Shown here: piece after piece, positions 1-8,127 of the stretch
Numbering within the stretch: the stretch's first letter is position 1
Layout: each line of letters opens with the position of its first letter
Origin: Streptomyces aureoverticillatus
Lineage (GTDB): Bacteria; Actinomycetota; Actinomycetes; Streptomycetales; Streptomycetaceae
Direction of reading: 5' to 3'
Assembly: GCF_014649395.1 (NCBI RefSeq)
Contig: NZ_BMSY01000003.1
Coordinates: forward strand, 186,001 to 250,000
DNA: 64,000 bases
Translations under genes and position numbers: made by a program
Notes under the pieces: generated by a model
Told to the model about the DNA's origin: nothing
Database searches by the model: none
The model's input: only the letters and a program-made list of their open reading frames with translations

Positions 1-903
1 CGCCTCGGGTACGCGGCGAGTTACGCGCTGCCGCTGGTCACCGACGCGGCCGGGCGCGTCGGCGCGGCGGTCTGGCTGTACGACGAGCCCGCCGAACCGG
101 CCGAGCGCCGGCGGCACCTCATCGGCCTCTACGCCCAGCACGCCACCGAGCACCTGGCACGCCTGGTGGAGCTGGACCGCGCCCGCACCACCGAGGCGAC
201 CCTGCGCGAGGAACTGCTGCCCCCGCGGCTGCCGCGCGTCGCCGGCGTGCAGCTCGCGGCCCGGCACCACACCGGACCGCGCGGCGGCGGCGACTGGTTC
301 GACGCGCTGCCGCTGCCCGAGGCGGCGCTCGGCCTCGCGGTCGGCTCCGTCACCGGCTCCGGGCCGAGCGCGGTCGCCGCGATGGGGCGGCTGCGGGCGT
401 CCCTGCGGGCGTACGCGGTGATGGAGGGCGAGGACCCGGTCGCCGTCCTGTCGGACCTGGAGCTGCTGCTCCGCCTGACCGAGCCCGCGCGCTCGGCCAC
501 CGCCCTGTTCGCGTACTGCGAGCCCGCCCTGCGCAAGATCGTGCTCGCCGGGGCCGGGCACAGCCCGCCGCTGATCATCGGCGAGCGGCGCACGGAGTTC
601 GTGGAGACGTCCCTGTCGGCGCCGCTCGGGATGCTCGCCTGCTGGGAGGCGCCGAGCGTGGAGATCCGCCCGGAGCCGGGAGAAACGCTGCTCCTCTATA
701 CGGACGGCCTCCTGCACCGCACCGGTGAGGCGATGGACCGTGCCTTCGCCAAGCTGCTCGCGGCGGCGGCGAGCGTGCCGAAGGCCGCCCGCGCCGACCC
801 CGCGGCGGTCGCCGACCACGTGCTGCGCACGGTCCTGCCGGACGGTCTCGACGCGGCCGACAGCGAGGAGGACGTGGCGCTGCTCGCGGCACGCTTCGAA
901 TGA
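1..903 (+). CDS. SpoIIE/PP2C-type Ser/Thr phosphatase, 5'-truncated by the window edge
   Basis: The reading frame is open from base 1 to the TGA at 901-903, so the true start lies upstream and only the last 300 codons are visible. The first 50 or so residues look like the end of a GAF sensor domain followed by a helical linker. The rest is a PP2C_SpoIIE domain of the type that dephosphorylates anti-anti-sigma factors in partner-switching pathways. Visible motifs are GGDWFD (first metal-binding Asp), LLLYTDGL and a final EEDVALLAAR. The usual GDVxGHG metal motif reads GSVTGSG here (Ser codon at 346-348), so a metal-coordinating Asp is missing and activity may be reduced or lost. An RsbW-like kinase lies about 7 kb away on the other strand, with no direct link visible. 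Confidence 0.85.
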   Translation, partial: RLGYAASYALPLVTDAAGRVGAAVWLYDEPAEPAERRRHLIGLYAQHATEHLARLVELDRARTTEATLREELLPPRLPRVAGVQLAARHHTGPRGGGDWFDALPLPEAALGLAVGSVTGSGPSAVAAMGRLRASLRAYAVMEGEDPVAVLSDLELLLRLTEPARSATALFAYCEPALRKIVLAGAGHSPPLIIGERRTEFVETSLSAPLGMLACWEAPSVEIRPEPGETLLLYTDGLLHRTGEAMDRAFAKLLAAAASVPKAARADPAAVADHVLRTVLPDGLDAADSEEDVALLAARFE

Positions 904-1080
904 GACGCGGCCTTGTGCCGGGGCAGCCACAGCCCCTCTCCCGGAGGAGGGCGCGCACGTCCGCTCACTCCCGGTGAGCCCGCCCCTGTAACAGGCCTTC
1001 CGGCCCTGGGCCCCCTTCCGTACGACCGTACGATGGGGGAGGCCCAGTGTCGTACATAGCCGTCAAACAGGAGGCAGACC

Positions 1081-2559
1081 GTGTCGGACGCCCTCAACCC
1101 GGAGACCCCGGAAGAGCTGGTGGAGACGGAAGAAGAGCCGATCAAGCAGCGCAAGAACGGCCTCTACCCGGGTGTCTCCGACGAGCTCGCCGAGAACATG
1201 AAGTCCGGCTGGGCCGACACCGAGCTGCACGACCTCCAGCCGGTGCCGCAGGCGGAGCACACCGCCGCCCGCCGTGCCGCGCTGTCCGCGCGCTTCCCGG
1301 GCGAGCGCCTGGTGATCCCCGCGGGCAACCTGAAGACCCGCTCGAACGACACGGAGTACGCCTTCCGCGCCTCCGTCGAGTACGCGTACCTCACCGGCAA
1401 CCAGACCGAGGACGGCGTCCTCGTCATGGAACCCCGTTCGAACACGGCCGACGGCCACAAGGCGACGATCTACCTCCTTCCGCGCTCCAACCGCGAGAAC
1501 GGCGAGTTCTGGCTCGACGGCCAGGGCGAGCTGTGGGTCGGCCGCCGGCACTCGCTGACCGAGGCCGAGAAGCTGTACGGCATCCCCGCATCCGACGTGC
1601 GCGAGCTCGCCGGCAAGCTGCGCGAGGCCACCGGCCCGGTCCGCGTCGTGCGCGGCTACGACGCCGGGATCGAGGCGGCCCTGACCGACAAGGTCACCGC
1701 CGAGCGCGACGAGGAGCTGCGCGTCTTCCTCTCCGAGGCCCGTCTCGTCAAGGACGAGTTCGAGGTCGGCGAGCTGCAGAAGGCCGTGGACTCCACGGTG
1801 CGCGGCTTCGAGGACGTGGTGAAGGTCCTCGACAAGGCCGAGGCCACCTCCGAGCGCTACATCGAAGGCACCTTCTTCCTGCGCGCCCGCGTCGAGGGCA
1901 ACGACATCGGCTACGGCTCCATCTGCGCCGCGGGCCCGCACGCGACCACCCTGCACTGGGTGCGCAACGACGGCGCCGTGCGCTCCGGCGAGCTGCTCCT
2001 GCTCGACGCGGGCGTGGAGACGCACACGTACTACACGGCGGACGTCACCCGCACGCTGCCGATCAACGGCCGCTTCAACGAGCTGCAGAAGAAGATCTAC
2101 GACGCGGTGTACGAGGCCCAGGAGGCCGGTATCGCGGCGGTCAAGCCCGGCGGGAAGTTCCGCGACTTCCACGACGCCGCGCAGCGCGTGCTCGCCGAGA
2201 AGCTGGTCGAGTGGGGGCTCGTCGAGGGCCCGGTCGAGCGCGTCCTGGAGCTCGGGCTCCAGCGCCGCTGGACGCTGCACGGCACCGGCCACATGCTCGG
2301 CATGGACGTGCACGACTGCGCGGCCGCCCGCCGCGAGACGTACGCCGACGGCACCCTCGAGCCGGGCATGTGCCTGACCGTCGAGCCCGGCCTGTACTTC
2401 CAGGCGGACGACCTGACCGTGCCGGAGGAGTACCGCGGCATCGGCGTGCGCATCGAGGACGACATCCTCGTCACGGAGGACGGCAACCGGAACCTTTCCG
2501 CCGCGCTGCCTCGGCGGTCCGACGAGGTCGAGCTGTGGATGGCCCGCCTGAAGGGGTGA
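1081..2559 (+). CDS. pepP: Xaa-Pro aminopeptidase (M24B family)
   Basis: This 492-residue protein has the two-domain layout of aminopeptidase P: an N-terminal AMP_N domain (roughly residues 55-190) and a C-terminal pita-bread metallopeptidase. The dinuclear metal ligands are visible in order: Asp in LLLLDAG, Asp in YTADVTRTLP, His in HGTGHMLGMDVHD, Glu in TVEPGLYF and Glu in GVRIEDD. The enzyme removes N-terminal residues that precede proline and is probably cytoplasmic, as no signal peptide is visible. The GTG start follows AGGAGG with good spacing. The gene stands alone and is closed by a strong hairpin terminator 28 bases downstream. The family assignment is firm; the exact peptide substrates are unknown. 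Confidence 0.93.
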   Translation: MSDALNPETPEELVETEEEPIKQRKNGLYPGVSDELAENMKSGWADTELHDLQPVPQAEHTAARRAALSARFPGERLVIPAGNLKTRSNDTEYAFRASVEYAYLTGNQTEDGVLVMEPRSNTADGHKATIYLLPRSNRENGEFWLDGQGELWVGRRHSLTEAEKLYGIPASDVRELAGKLREATGPVRVVRGYDAGIEAALTDKVTAERDEELRVFLSEARLVKDEFEVGELQKAVDSTVRGFEDVVKVLDKAEATSERYIEGTFFLRARVEGNDIGYGSICAAGPHATTLHWVRNDGAVRSGELLLLDAGVETHTYYTADVTRTLPINGRFNELQKKIYDAVYEAQEAGIAAVKPGGKFRDFHDAAQRVLAEKLVEWGLVEGPVERVLELGLQRRWTLHGTGHMLGMDVHDCAAARRETYADGTLEPGMCLTVEPGLYFQADDLTVPEEYRGIGVRIEDDILVTEDGNRNLSAALPRRSDEVELWMARLKG

Positions 2560-2586
2560 CCTTTCGCGGCGGCGTTACGCAGACGA

Positions 2587-2616
2587 GGGCCGGGCACCCA
2601 CGGGGTTGCCCGGCCC
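2587..2616 (+). terminator. Rho-independent-type hairpin after the aminopeptidase gene
   Basis: GGGCCGGGCA pairs perfectly with TGCCCGGCCC across a 10-base loop and is followed by CTTTGCG. The poor T tract is normal for Streptomyces terminators. Confidence 0.8.
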
Positions 2617-2674
2617 TTTGCGTACCCCACCGGGTCAAGAAGTGGCCCATGAACTTGCCCCCGCAATGGACCAG

Positions 2675-2701
2675 TTGAGGGTGCCATTCCGCTCCTAGTG
2701 T
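2675..2701 (+). promoter_or_regulatory. Putative promoter for a leaderless MFS transporter mRNA
   Basis: TTGAGG (2675-2680) and TAGTGT (2696-2701) are separated by 15 bases. The expected transcription start falls at or next to the ATG at 2709, and no ribosome binding site precedes that ATG. A short AATGG...CCATT inverted repeat overlaps the -35 region and could hold an operator. This is inference from sequence alone. Confidence 0.4.
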
Positions 2702-2708
2702 TCTGGGC

Positions 2709-3950
2709 ATGACGACACCCCGCCTCCTCCCCGCCCCCGGCCCGGCACGGCTGCTGGCCCTCGCCCAGCTCAGCAACTCCGTGGGCGACGGCGCGTACTA
2801 CGTCACGTCCGCCCTCTACTTCACGCACGTCGTCGGGCTCGCCCCGGCGAAGATCGGGCTCGGGCTCACGCTCGCCTGGGCGGTCGGGTCGGTGGTCGGC
2901 GTGCCGCTGGGGCGGGTCGCCGACCGGCGCGGTCCGCGCGGCACGGCGGTGCTGCTCGCCCTCGCGACCGCCGCGGCCGTCGCCTCCTTCCTCGTCGTCC
3001 GTGACTTCGTGCCGTTCGTGGCCGCCGCGCTCGTGTACGCCACCGCGCAGTCGGGCCTGTCCGCCGCGCGCCAGGCGCTGCTCGCCGGGCTCGTCGGCAA
3101 GGAGGAGCGGACGAGTCTGCTGGCCCACCTCCAGTCCACGCTCAACGCGGGGCTCGCGGTGGGCGCCGGACTCGGCGGCGTCGCTCTGCACTACGGCAGC
3201 GAGGCCGCGTACCTCTCGGTGTTCGCGCTGGACGCGCTCGGCTTCGTGGTGTGCGCGGCCGTGCTGTGGCGGCTTCCCGCCGTCGCGCCGGTGGCGGCGG
3301 TGGCGGGCGAGCGGCTCGCGGTGCTCAGGGACCGGCCGTACGCCGTCGTCACCCTCCTCAACACCGTCCTGCTGCTGCGGATGCCGCTGCTCAGCCTCGG
3401 CATCCCGCTGTGGCTCACCGAGCGCACGGACGCTCCCGCGTGGCTCGTCTCGGCGCTCTTCGTCCTCAACACCCTTGGCGTGATGGCCTTCCAGGTGCGC
3501 ACGGCCCGGTCGGTGTCCGGGATCGGGACGGCGGTACGGGCCGTGCGCAGGTCCGGGGTGCTGATGCTGGCCGCGTGCGCGGTGTTCGCCCTGTCCGCCG
3601 CGGTGGGCGGGCCGTGGGCCGCGGCGGCGGTGCTCGTCGCCGCCTCCGTGGTGCTGCTCGCCGCCGAGATGCTGCAGTCCGCCGGTTCCTGGCAGCTCGG
3701 CTTCGACCTGGCACCGCCCGGCCGCATCGGCGAGTACCAGGGCTTCTTCGGCACCGGAGTCACCGTGGCCCGCACCCTCGGCCCCCTGGTCCTGACCACG
3801 CTCCTGGTCGAGTGGGGCACACCGGGTTGGCTGCTGCTGGGCGGCGTGATCCTGGCAGCTTCGTACGCGATGGGCCCGGCGGCGCGGTGGGCCCAGAAGG
3901 GCTCGACCCAGGCGGCGAGCGGGGGCGCTATCAGCCCCTCCTCAGCATGA
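2709..3950 (+). CDS. Major facilitator superfamily transporter
   Basis: The 413-residue protein consists of about twelve hydrophobic helices with an Arg-rich loop (ADRRGPRG) between helices 2 and 3, the usual position of the MFS A-motif. It is probably a drug or metabolite exporter in the plasma membrane; nothing in the sequence fixes the substrate. A promoter-like sequence ends just before the ATG. The last residues (ISPSSA) are encoded by the first copy of a repeated intergenic element that continues downstream, so the present C-terminus may have been set by that repeat. Confidence 0.85.
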   Translation: MTTPRLLPAPGPARLLALAQLSNSVGDGAYYVTSALYFTHVVGLAPAKIGLGLTLAWAVGSVVGVPLGRVADRRGPRGTAVLLALATAAAVASFLVVRDFVPFVAAALVYATAQSGLSAARQALLAGLVGKEERTSLLAHLQSTLNAGLAVGAGLGGVALHYGSEAAYLSVFALDALGFVVCAAVLWRLPAVAPVAAVAGERLAVLRDRPYAVVTLLNTVLLLRMPLLSLGIPLWLTERTDAPAWLVSALFVLNTLGVMAFQVRTARSVSGIGTAVRAVRRSGVLMLAACAVFALSAAVGGPWAAAAVLVAASVVLLAAEMLQSAGSWQLGFDLAPPGRIGEYQGFFGTGVTVARTLGPLVLTTLLVEWGTPGWLLLGGVILAASYAMGPAARWAQKGSTQAASGGAISPSSA

Positions 3951-4035
3951 GGACGACGGCACGAATATCAGCCCGTCCGGGGCCTGAGTACGAGGGCGCG
4001 GATTTCAGCCCGTCCGGCGATTGAGGACGAGGCCG
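3929..4035. repeat. Three tandem copies of a Streptomyces intergenic repeat
   Basis: Three imperfect copies of about 35 bases each carry the core TCAGCCCgTCCgg followed by TGAG(G/T)ACGA. They begin near 3929, 3966 and 4001. The first copy supplies the stop codon of the MFS gene. Similar CAGCCCGTC...TTGAGGACGAG elements recur next to stop codons in many Streptomyces genomes (recalled); their function is not known to me. Confidence 0.75.
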
Positions 4036-4094
4036 CAGGCCGATGCCTGAGCACCAGCCAGGAACAAGCCGCAGACAAAAGGGGGCCGCCGGGG

Positions 4095-4586
4095 CTAGCC
4101 CTGGCGCTCATCCGTCCCGGCAACCTTCGCGGTGCTCAGCGCGATCCGATTCCACGTGTTGATGGCGAAGATCAGGCCGAGGACATGGCCCAGCTCGGCC
4201 TCGTCGAACTGAGCGGCCGCCTCGGCGTAGACGCCGTCGGGCACCCCGGCCTCGGCGACAAGAGTGACCGCGTCCGTCAGGGCGAGAGCGGCCTGCTCCT
4301 TGGCGGTGAAGAAGTTCCTGGCCTCACGCCAGACGGCCACCATGTGCAGCCGGTCCTCGCTCTCGCCCGCCTTGCGCGCGTCGTTGGTGTGCATGTGCAG
4401 GCAGTACGCGCAGCCGTTGAGGTGCGAGGCGCGGATCTGGATCAGCTCGACCAGGGCCGGGTCGAGGCCGGCGCGGGCGGCGGCGTCCAGGCCGATGACG
4501 GCCTTGAAGACCTTCGGGGCGGCCTTGGCGAAGTCGATGCGGTCGGCGGGGGCGGCGGACACGGTGTGCGTGGTGTTGTTCGTCAT
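4095..4586 (-). CDS. AhpD-like carboxymuconolactone decarboxylase family protein
   Basis: The protein has about 163 residues and carries the AhpD-type redox motif CAYCLHMH, a CxxC pair followed by His, in the middle of an all-helical domain. Members act as alkylhydroperoxidases or thiol-dependent peroxidase partners. I place the start at the ATG at 4586 (MTNNTTHTV); an in-frame ATG lies two codons upstream at 4592, and a start at 4646 would run into the divergent gene. No ribosome binding site is visible, so translation may be leaderless. The divergent neighbour is a MocR-type regulator 47 bases away, and such regulators commonly control the facing gene. Confidence 0.8.
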   Translation of the reverse strand: MTNNTTHTVSAAPADRIDFAKAAPKVFKAVIGLDAAARAGLDPALVELIQIRASHLNGCAYCLHMHTNDARKAGESEDRLHMVAVWREARNFFTAKEQAALALTDAVTLVAEAGVPDGVYAEAAAQFDEAELGHVLGLIFAINTWNRIALSTAKVAGTDERQG

Positions 4587-4593
4587 GACCATG

Positions 4594-4625
4594 AATCTAG
4601 GCGCTGGAAAGACCTTCGGTAGGGT
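4594..4625. promoter_or_regulatory. Overlapping divergent promoters, ahpD-like gene and MocR regulator
   Basis: On the plus strand TAGGGT (4620-4625) sits nine bases before the regulator ATG. On the minus strand TAGATT (4599-4594) sits eight bases before the AhpD-like ATG. Both genes could be leaderless and share a 47-base control region. The -35 elements are poor. Confidence 0.35.
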
Positions 4626-4633
4626 GCATTTCC

Positions 4634-6088
4634 ATGGCGGAATCATGGGTCAATTCGTCGGAGCACGGCAGCGTCGGCAGTGACCTGCACCTGGAGCTCG
4701 CCGCCGGGGGCAGTCGGCGGGCCGCCCTGATCCGCGCGCTGCGGGCGGCGGTCCAGGACGGCCGCCTCGCCCCCGGCACCCGGCTGCCCCCGTACCGCTC
4801 CCTGGCCGCCGACCTCGGCGTGGCCCGCAACACCGTCGCCGACGCGTACGCCGAACTGGTCGCCGAAGGCTGGCTGACCGCCCGGCAGGGCTCGGGCACC
4901 CGCGTCGCCGACCGCGCCGCGCCCCCACCGCGCGCCCGCGTCCCCAAGCGCTCCCCCGGCACGCCCGCGCGCCCCGCCTACAACCTCGTCCAGGGCCAAC
5001 CGGACGCCGGTTCCTTCCCGCGCGCCGCCTGGCTGGCCGCCGCCCGGCGCGCCCTCACCGCCGCGCCCAACGAGGCCTTCGGTCCGGGCGATCCGCAGGG
5101 CCGTGTCGAGCTGCGCCGGGCGCTCGCCGGATATCTGGCGCGCGTACGCGGCGTACGGACCGACCCGGAGCGGATCGTGGTGTGCTCCGGCTTCGCGCAC
5201 GCGCTGCGGCTGCTGTTCGGCGGCCCCGGAGGCGGCGCGGTGCTGCGCGGGCCGGTCGCGGTCGAGGCGTACGGACTCGGCTTCCACCGCTCGCTCCTGG
5301 ACGCCGCCAAGGTGCGTACGGTGCCGCTGCCCCTGGACGAACACGGCGCCCGGGTCGAGGAGTTGGCGGACGTGCGGGGTCCGGTACGGGCGATGCTGCT
5401 GACGCCCGCTCACCAGTTCCCGACCGGCGGCCCGCTGCACCCCGCGCGCCGCGCCGCCGCCGTCGACTGGGCCCGCACGCGCGACGGCCTGATCCTGGAG
5501 GACGACTACGACGGCGAGTTCCGCTACGACCGCGAGCCCGTCGGGGCCGTCCAGGGGCTGGACCCCGAACGCGTCGTGTACGTCGGCTCGGTGAGCAAGA
5601 GCCTGTCGCCCGCCGTGCGGCTCGGCTGGATGGTGCTGCCGGAGCACCTGGTCGGCGCCGTCGTCACCGCCAAGGGCGAGCGGGAGGCCTGGGCGAGCGT
5701 CCCCGACCAGCTCACCCTCGCCGACCTCGTCGACTCCGGCCACTACGACCGGCACGTCCGCCGCATGCGCCAGCGCTACCGGCGCCGCCGCGACCACCTC
5801 GTCGCCGCCCTCGCCGAGCGCGCCCCGCACATCACCGTCACCGGCATCGCGGCCGGCCTGCACGCCGTGCTCCGGCTGCCGCCCGGCACCGAGGCGTCCG
5901 CGGTGAAGGCCGCCGCGTGGCAGGGGGTCGGCCTGGAGGGCCTGTCGGACTACCGGCACCCGGCCGCGGCCACGCACGCGCCGGACGGCCTGGTGGTCGG
6001 GTACGCGACACCGCCCGAGCACGCGTACGCGGCGGCGGTGGACGCGCTGTGCCGGGTGCTGCCGCCTTTGGGGGAGGGGGAGTTGTGA
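4634..6088 (+). CDS. MocR/PdxR-family transcriptional regulator (GntR wHTH + aminotransferase fold)
   Basis: This 484-residue protein joins an N-terminal GntR winged helix (about residues 18-95, ending ...GWLTARQGSGTRV) to a type-I aminotransferase fold. The PLP-binding lysine lies in SVSKSLSPAVRLGW, and the Asp of EDDYDGEFRYD is the usual pyridine-nitrogen ligand region. MocR proteins use PLP or a PLP adduct as effector; PdxR activates vitamin B6 synthesis and others control amine or amino-acid genes. No pdx genes are adjacent. The facing AhpD-like gene is the obvious candidate target. The ATG was chosen because it follows a TAGGGT -10 box closely. Confidence 0.88.
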   Translation: MAESWVNSSEHGSVGSDLHLELAAGGSRRAALIRALRAAVQDGRLAPGTRLPPYRSLAADLGVARNTVADAYAELVAEGWLTARQGSGTRVADRAAPPPRARVPKRSPGTPARPAYNLVQGQPDAGSFPRAAWLAAARRALTAAPNEAFGPGDPQGRVELRRALAGYLARVRGVRTDPERIVVCSGFAHALRLLFGGPGGGAVLRGPVAVEAYGLGFHRSLLDAAKVRTVPLPLDEHGARVEELADVRGPVRAMLLTPAHQFPTGGPLHPARRAAAVDWARTRDGLILEDDYDGEFRYDREPVGAVQGLDPERVVYVGSVSKSLSPAVRLGWMVLPEHLVGAVVTAKGEREAWASVPDQLTLADLVDSGHYDRHVRRMRQRYRRRRDHLVAALAERAPHITVTGIAAGLHAVLRLPPGTEASAVKAAAWQGVGLEGLSDYRHPAAATHAPDGLVVGYATPPEHAYAAAVDALCRVLPPLGEGEL

Positions 6089-6137
6089 GGCGTACGTCGC
6101 TTCCGGGGCGGCGTCGTACGCACCTCCCGGCCCTGCG

Positions 6138-6584
6138 TCAGCCCGCCGTGCCCGCCTCCGCCTGAGCGGCGCGCTCGTCGTACGCCTCCCGTGCCGCCGC
6201 GATGTCCGGGCGGTGGGCGATCGACCAGTCCGCCAGGGACTTCACCAGGTGGGTGAGGCTGTGGCCGAGCTCCGTCAGTTCGTACTCGACCTGCGGCGGG
6301 ATCGTGGGGTGCACCGTGCGCTTCACCAGGCCGTCGCGTTCCAGGCGACGCACCGTCAGGGTGAGCATGCGCTGCGAGATGCCGCCGTGGATGCGGCGCT
6401 GGAGCTCCTTGAACCGCAGGACTCCGGAGGCGAGTTCGACGACTACGTAGACCGACCATTTGTCGCCGAGCCGGTCCAGGACGTCCCGGACGCCGCACTC
6501 GTCCTGCGGCGTCTCGCAACTGATCACCGGCTCACCCGCGCCCGTTCCGCCGGGGGTGGTTATCGCCGTGTGCCCTGCTGACAT
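6138..6584 (-). CDS. HxlR-family transcriptional regulator
   Basis: The 148-residue protein is an HxlR/DUF24 winged-helix regulator. It has the conserved Cys of DECGVRDVLDRLGDKWSV, the recognition region LQRRIHGGISQRMLT, and the wing ending in YELTELGHSL. Members often sense electrophiles or quinones through that Cys. Translation starts at an ATG preceded by AAGGAGG. It faces a QOR2-like oxidoreductase gene across 106 bases that contain a perfect 8-bp inverted repeat, the classic arrangement of a repressor with its target. It is convergent with the MocR gene. Confidence 0.9.
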   Translation of the reverse strand: MSAGHTAITTPGGTGAGEPVISCETPQDECGVRDVLDRLGDKWSVYVVVELASGVLRFKELQRRIHGGISQRMLTLTVRRLERDGLVKRTVHPTIPPQVEYELTELGHSLTHLVKSLADWSIAHRPDIAAAREAYDERAAQAEAGTAG

Positions 6585-6599
6585 CGAAGTGCCTCCTTA

Positions 6600-6623
6600 C
6601 GTGATCGTCCGCGAGCGATCACG
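6600..6623. promoter_or_regulatory. Likely HxlR operator between divergent genes
   Basis: CGTGATCG and CGATCACG form a perfect 8-bp inverted repeat with an 8-base spacer. It overlaps the leader of the HxlR gene and lies upstream of the oxidoreductase gene. A second inverted repeat, CGATGGTGC...GCACCATCG (6622-6663), lies next to it. Binding by the HxlR protein is inferred. Confidence 0.5.
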
Positions 6624-6690
6624 ATGGTGCCGGGCCCGGCGACCACCGCCGCCCGCACCATCGAACCCAGAACGACGGGGGAACGTTCCC

Positions 6691-7500
6691 ATGCTCATGA
6701 TCACCGGCGCCACCGGCGCACTCGGCAAGCTCGTCACCGCGCGCCTGGCGGACCGCGAGGACGTCGTGGTCGGCACCCGCACGCCCGGACCCGGCGGCCG
6801 GCGCGTCGACTTCGACGACCCGTCGTCGCTGGACTTCACCGGCGTCGACACCCTGCTCGTCATCTCGGCGGGCGCGGCCGAGGACGACGTCGTCGCCGCC
6901 CGGCACGAGGCCGTGATCTCCGCCGCCGAGAAGGCGGGCGTCGGCCACCTCGTCTACACCAGCCTCAGCGGCGACGGCGACCACCTCACGTACGCCCTCG
7001 CGCACCGCTGGACCGAACGCCGTCTTCGCCGCTCCACGCTGAACTGGACGGTGCTGCGCAACGGTCTGTACGCGGAGTTCCTCGCCGCGATCGCCGCGCC
7101 GGGCCCGGACGGCACCATCGCCGCGCCGCTCGGCGACGGCCGCCTCGCCGCGGTGGCCCGCGAGGACCTCGCCGACGTCGCCGTCCGCGTCGCCACGGAC
7201 CCGGCCCCGCACGCGGGCCGCACCTACGAACTCGTCGGCGAACAGCCCCTGGGCGGCGCCGACCTGGCCCGCGCGCTCGGCGGCCGCTACGAGCCCGGCA
7301 CCCTCGCCGCGACCCGCGAGGCGATCACCGCGGCCGGTCAGGCCCTGCCGTTCCAGGTTCCGATGCTCCTGAGCACGTACTCCGCGATAGCGGGCGGCTT
7401 CCTGGACGGCACGGGCATCGAGAACAACCAGCTGCGTGCCCTGCTGGGGAGGGCACCGCGCAACGCACTCGATGTCTACGCGAAGACGGTGCGCGGATGA
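6691..7500 (+). CDS. NmrA/QOR2-like NAD(P)-binding oxidoreductase
   Basis: The 269-residue protein begins with a Rossmann nucleotide motif (MLMITGATGALG) followed by GTRTPGPGG. It resembles atypical SDRs of the NmrA/QorB group, which reduce quinones with NADPH or act as redox sensors. The catalytic YxxxK of classical SDRs is not obvious, as is usual in this group. The ATG at 6691 follows GGGGGAAC; an upstream in-frame start would cross the operator region. The gene is divergent from the HxlR regulator, which probably represses it until an electrophile or quinone signal appears (inferred). Confidence 0.85.
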   Translation: MLMITGATGALGKLVTARLADREDVVVGTRTPGPGGRRVDFDDPSSLDFTGVDTLLVISAGAAEDDVVAARHEAVISAAEKAGVGHLVYTSLSGDGDHLTYALAHRWTERRLRRSTLNWTVLRNGLYAEFLAAIAAPGPDGTIAAPLGDGRLAAVAREDLADVAVRVATDPAPHAGRTYELVGEQPLGGADLARALGGRYEPGTLAATREAITAAGQALPFQVPMLLSTYSAIAGGFLDGTGIENNQLRALLGRAPRNALDVYAKTVRG

Positions 7501-7520
7501 CAACGAGCGCCCGGCGCACC

Positions 7521-7600
7521 ATTCAGCCCGTCGAAGGGGTACCTCCCTGCTCCTCAAGAGCTTGGGGGAGCTTGAGGACGAGCGGGCCGCAGGCCGCGAT
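7521..7600. repeat. Streptomyces intergenic repeat between convergent genes
   Basis: This stretch has CAGCCCGTC at the left, a CTCCTCAAGAGCTTGGGGGAG core and a TTGAGGACGAGCGGGCC right part. It belongs to the same repeat class as 3929-4035 and 36439-36521 and may work as a bidirectional terminator here. Confidence 0.6.
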
Positions 7601-8127
7601 CAAACGGCGAGCGGCGCACCGTCACGCCACTTGAGAACCTTGTCGAAACTGATCACCGCGCCGCCGCGCCCAGGCTTGTTGCCGACGTCCACATGGTCGG
7701 CGAGCTCCCGGATGAGACACAGACCGCGCCCGCTCTCAGCGGTCTCCGAGGGCATCGCGGGCATCGCCGGCGGCGCGGGCGCGAGGGACGCGGGGACCGG
7801 GCGCCGGGCGCGGCGGCGCCGCCGGCCCCGGCGGGTCGACATCACGACGCGGCCCGGGGGGAAACCGGGGCCGGAGTCGGCGACCTCGATGCGGCACTTC
7901 TCGCCGTCCAGATACGCCGTGACCCGATACGCGCCGCCGGGCGCACCGGGGGCGGCCGCCCCGCCATGCTCCACGGCGTTGGCACAGGCCTCGGTGAGCG
8001 CGAGCGACAGGTCGTAGGAGACGTCGGGGTGCACCCCCGCGCTCTCCATCGTGCCGATCAGCAGGCGCCGGGCGAGCGGAACGCTCGCAGCTTCGCGCCG
8101 CAAATGGAGTGACCACCAGATGCTCAT
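7600..8127 (-). CDS. RsbW-like ATP-binding protein (HATPase_c, anti-sigma-kinase type)
   Basis: The 175-residue protein has the Bergerat fold of Streptomyces RsbW-like regulators: N box LALTEACANAVEHGG, G1 box VADSGPGFPPG and G2 box SGRGLCLIREL. Such proteins bind ATP and usually sequester a sigma factor or phosphorylate an anti-anti-sigma protein. Between the G1 and G2 boxes lies an unusual segment of about 40 residues that is Arg-rich at first and then Pro/Ala-rich. The ATG at 8127 is fixed by an upstream AGGAGG at ideal spacing; longer in-frame starts lack one. No sigma factor or antagonist gene is next to it. Confidence 0.85.
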   Translation of the reverse strand: MSIWWSLHLRREAASVPLARRLLIGTMESAGVHPDVSYDLSLALTEACANAVEHGGAAAPGAPGGAYRVTAYLDGEKCRIEVADSGPGFPPGRVVMSTRRGRRRRRARRPVPASLAPAPPAMPAMPSETAESGRGLCLIRELADHVDVGNKPGRGGAVISFDKVLKWRDGAPLAV

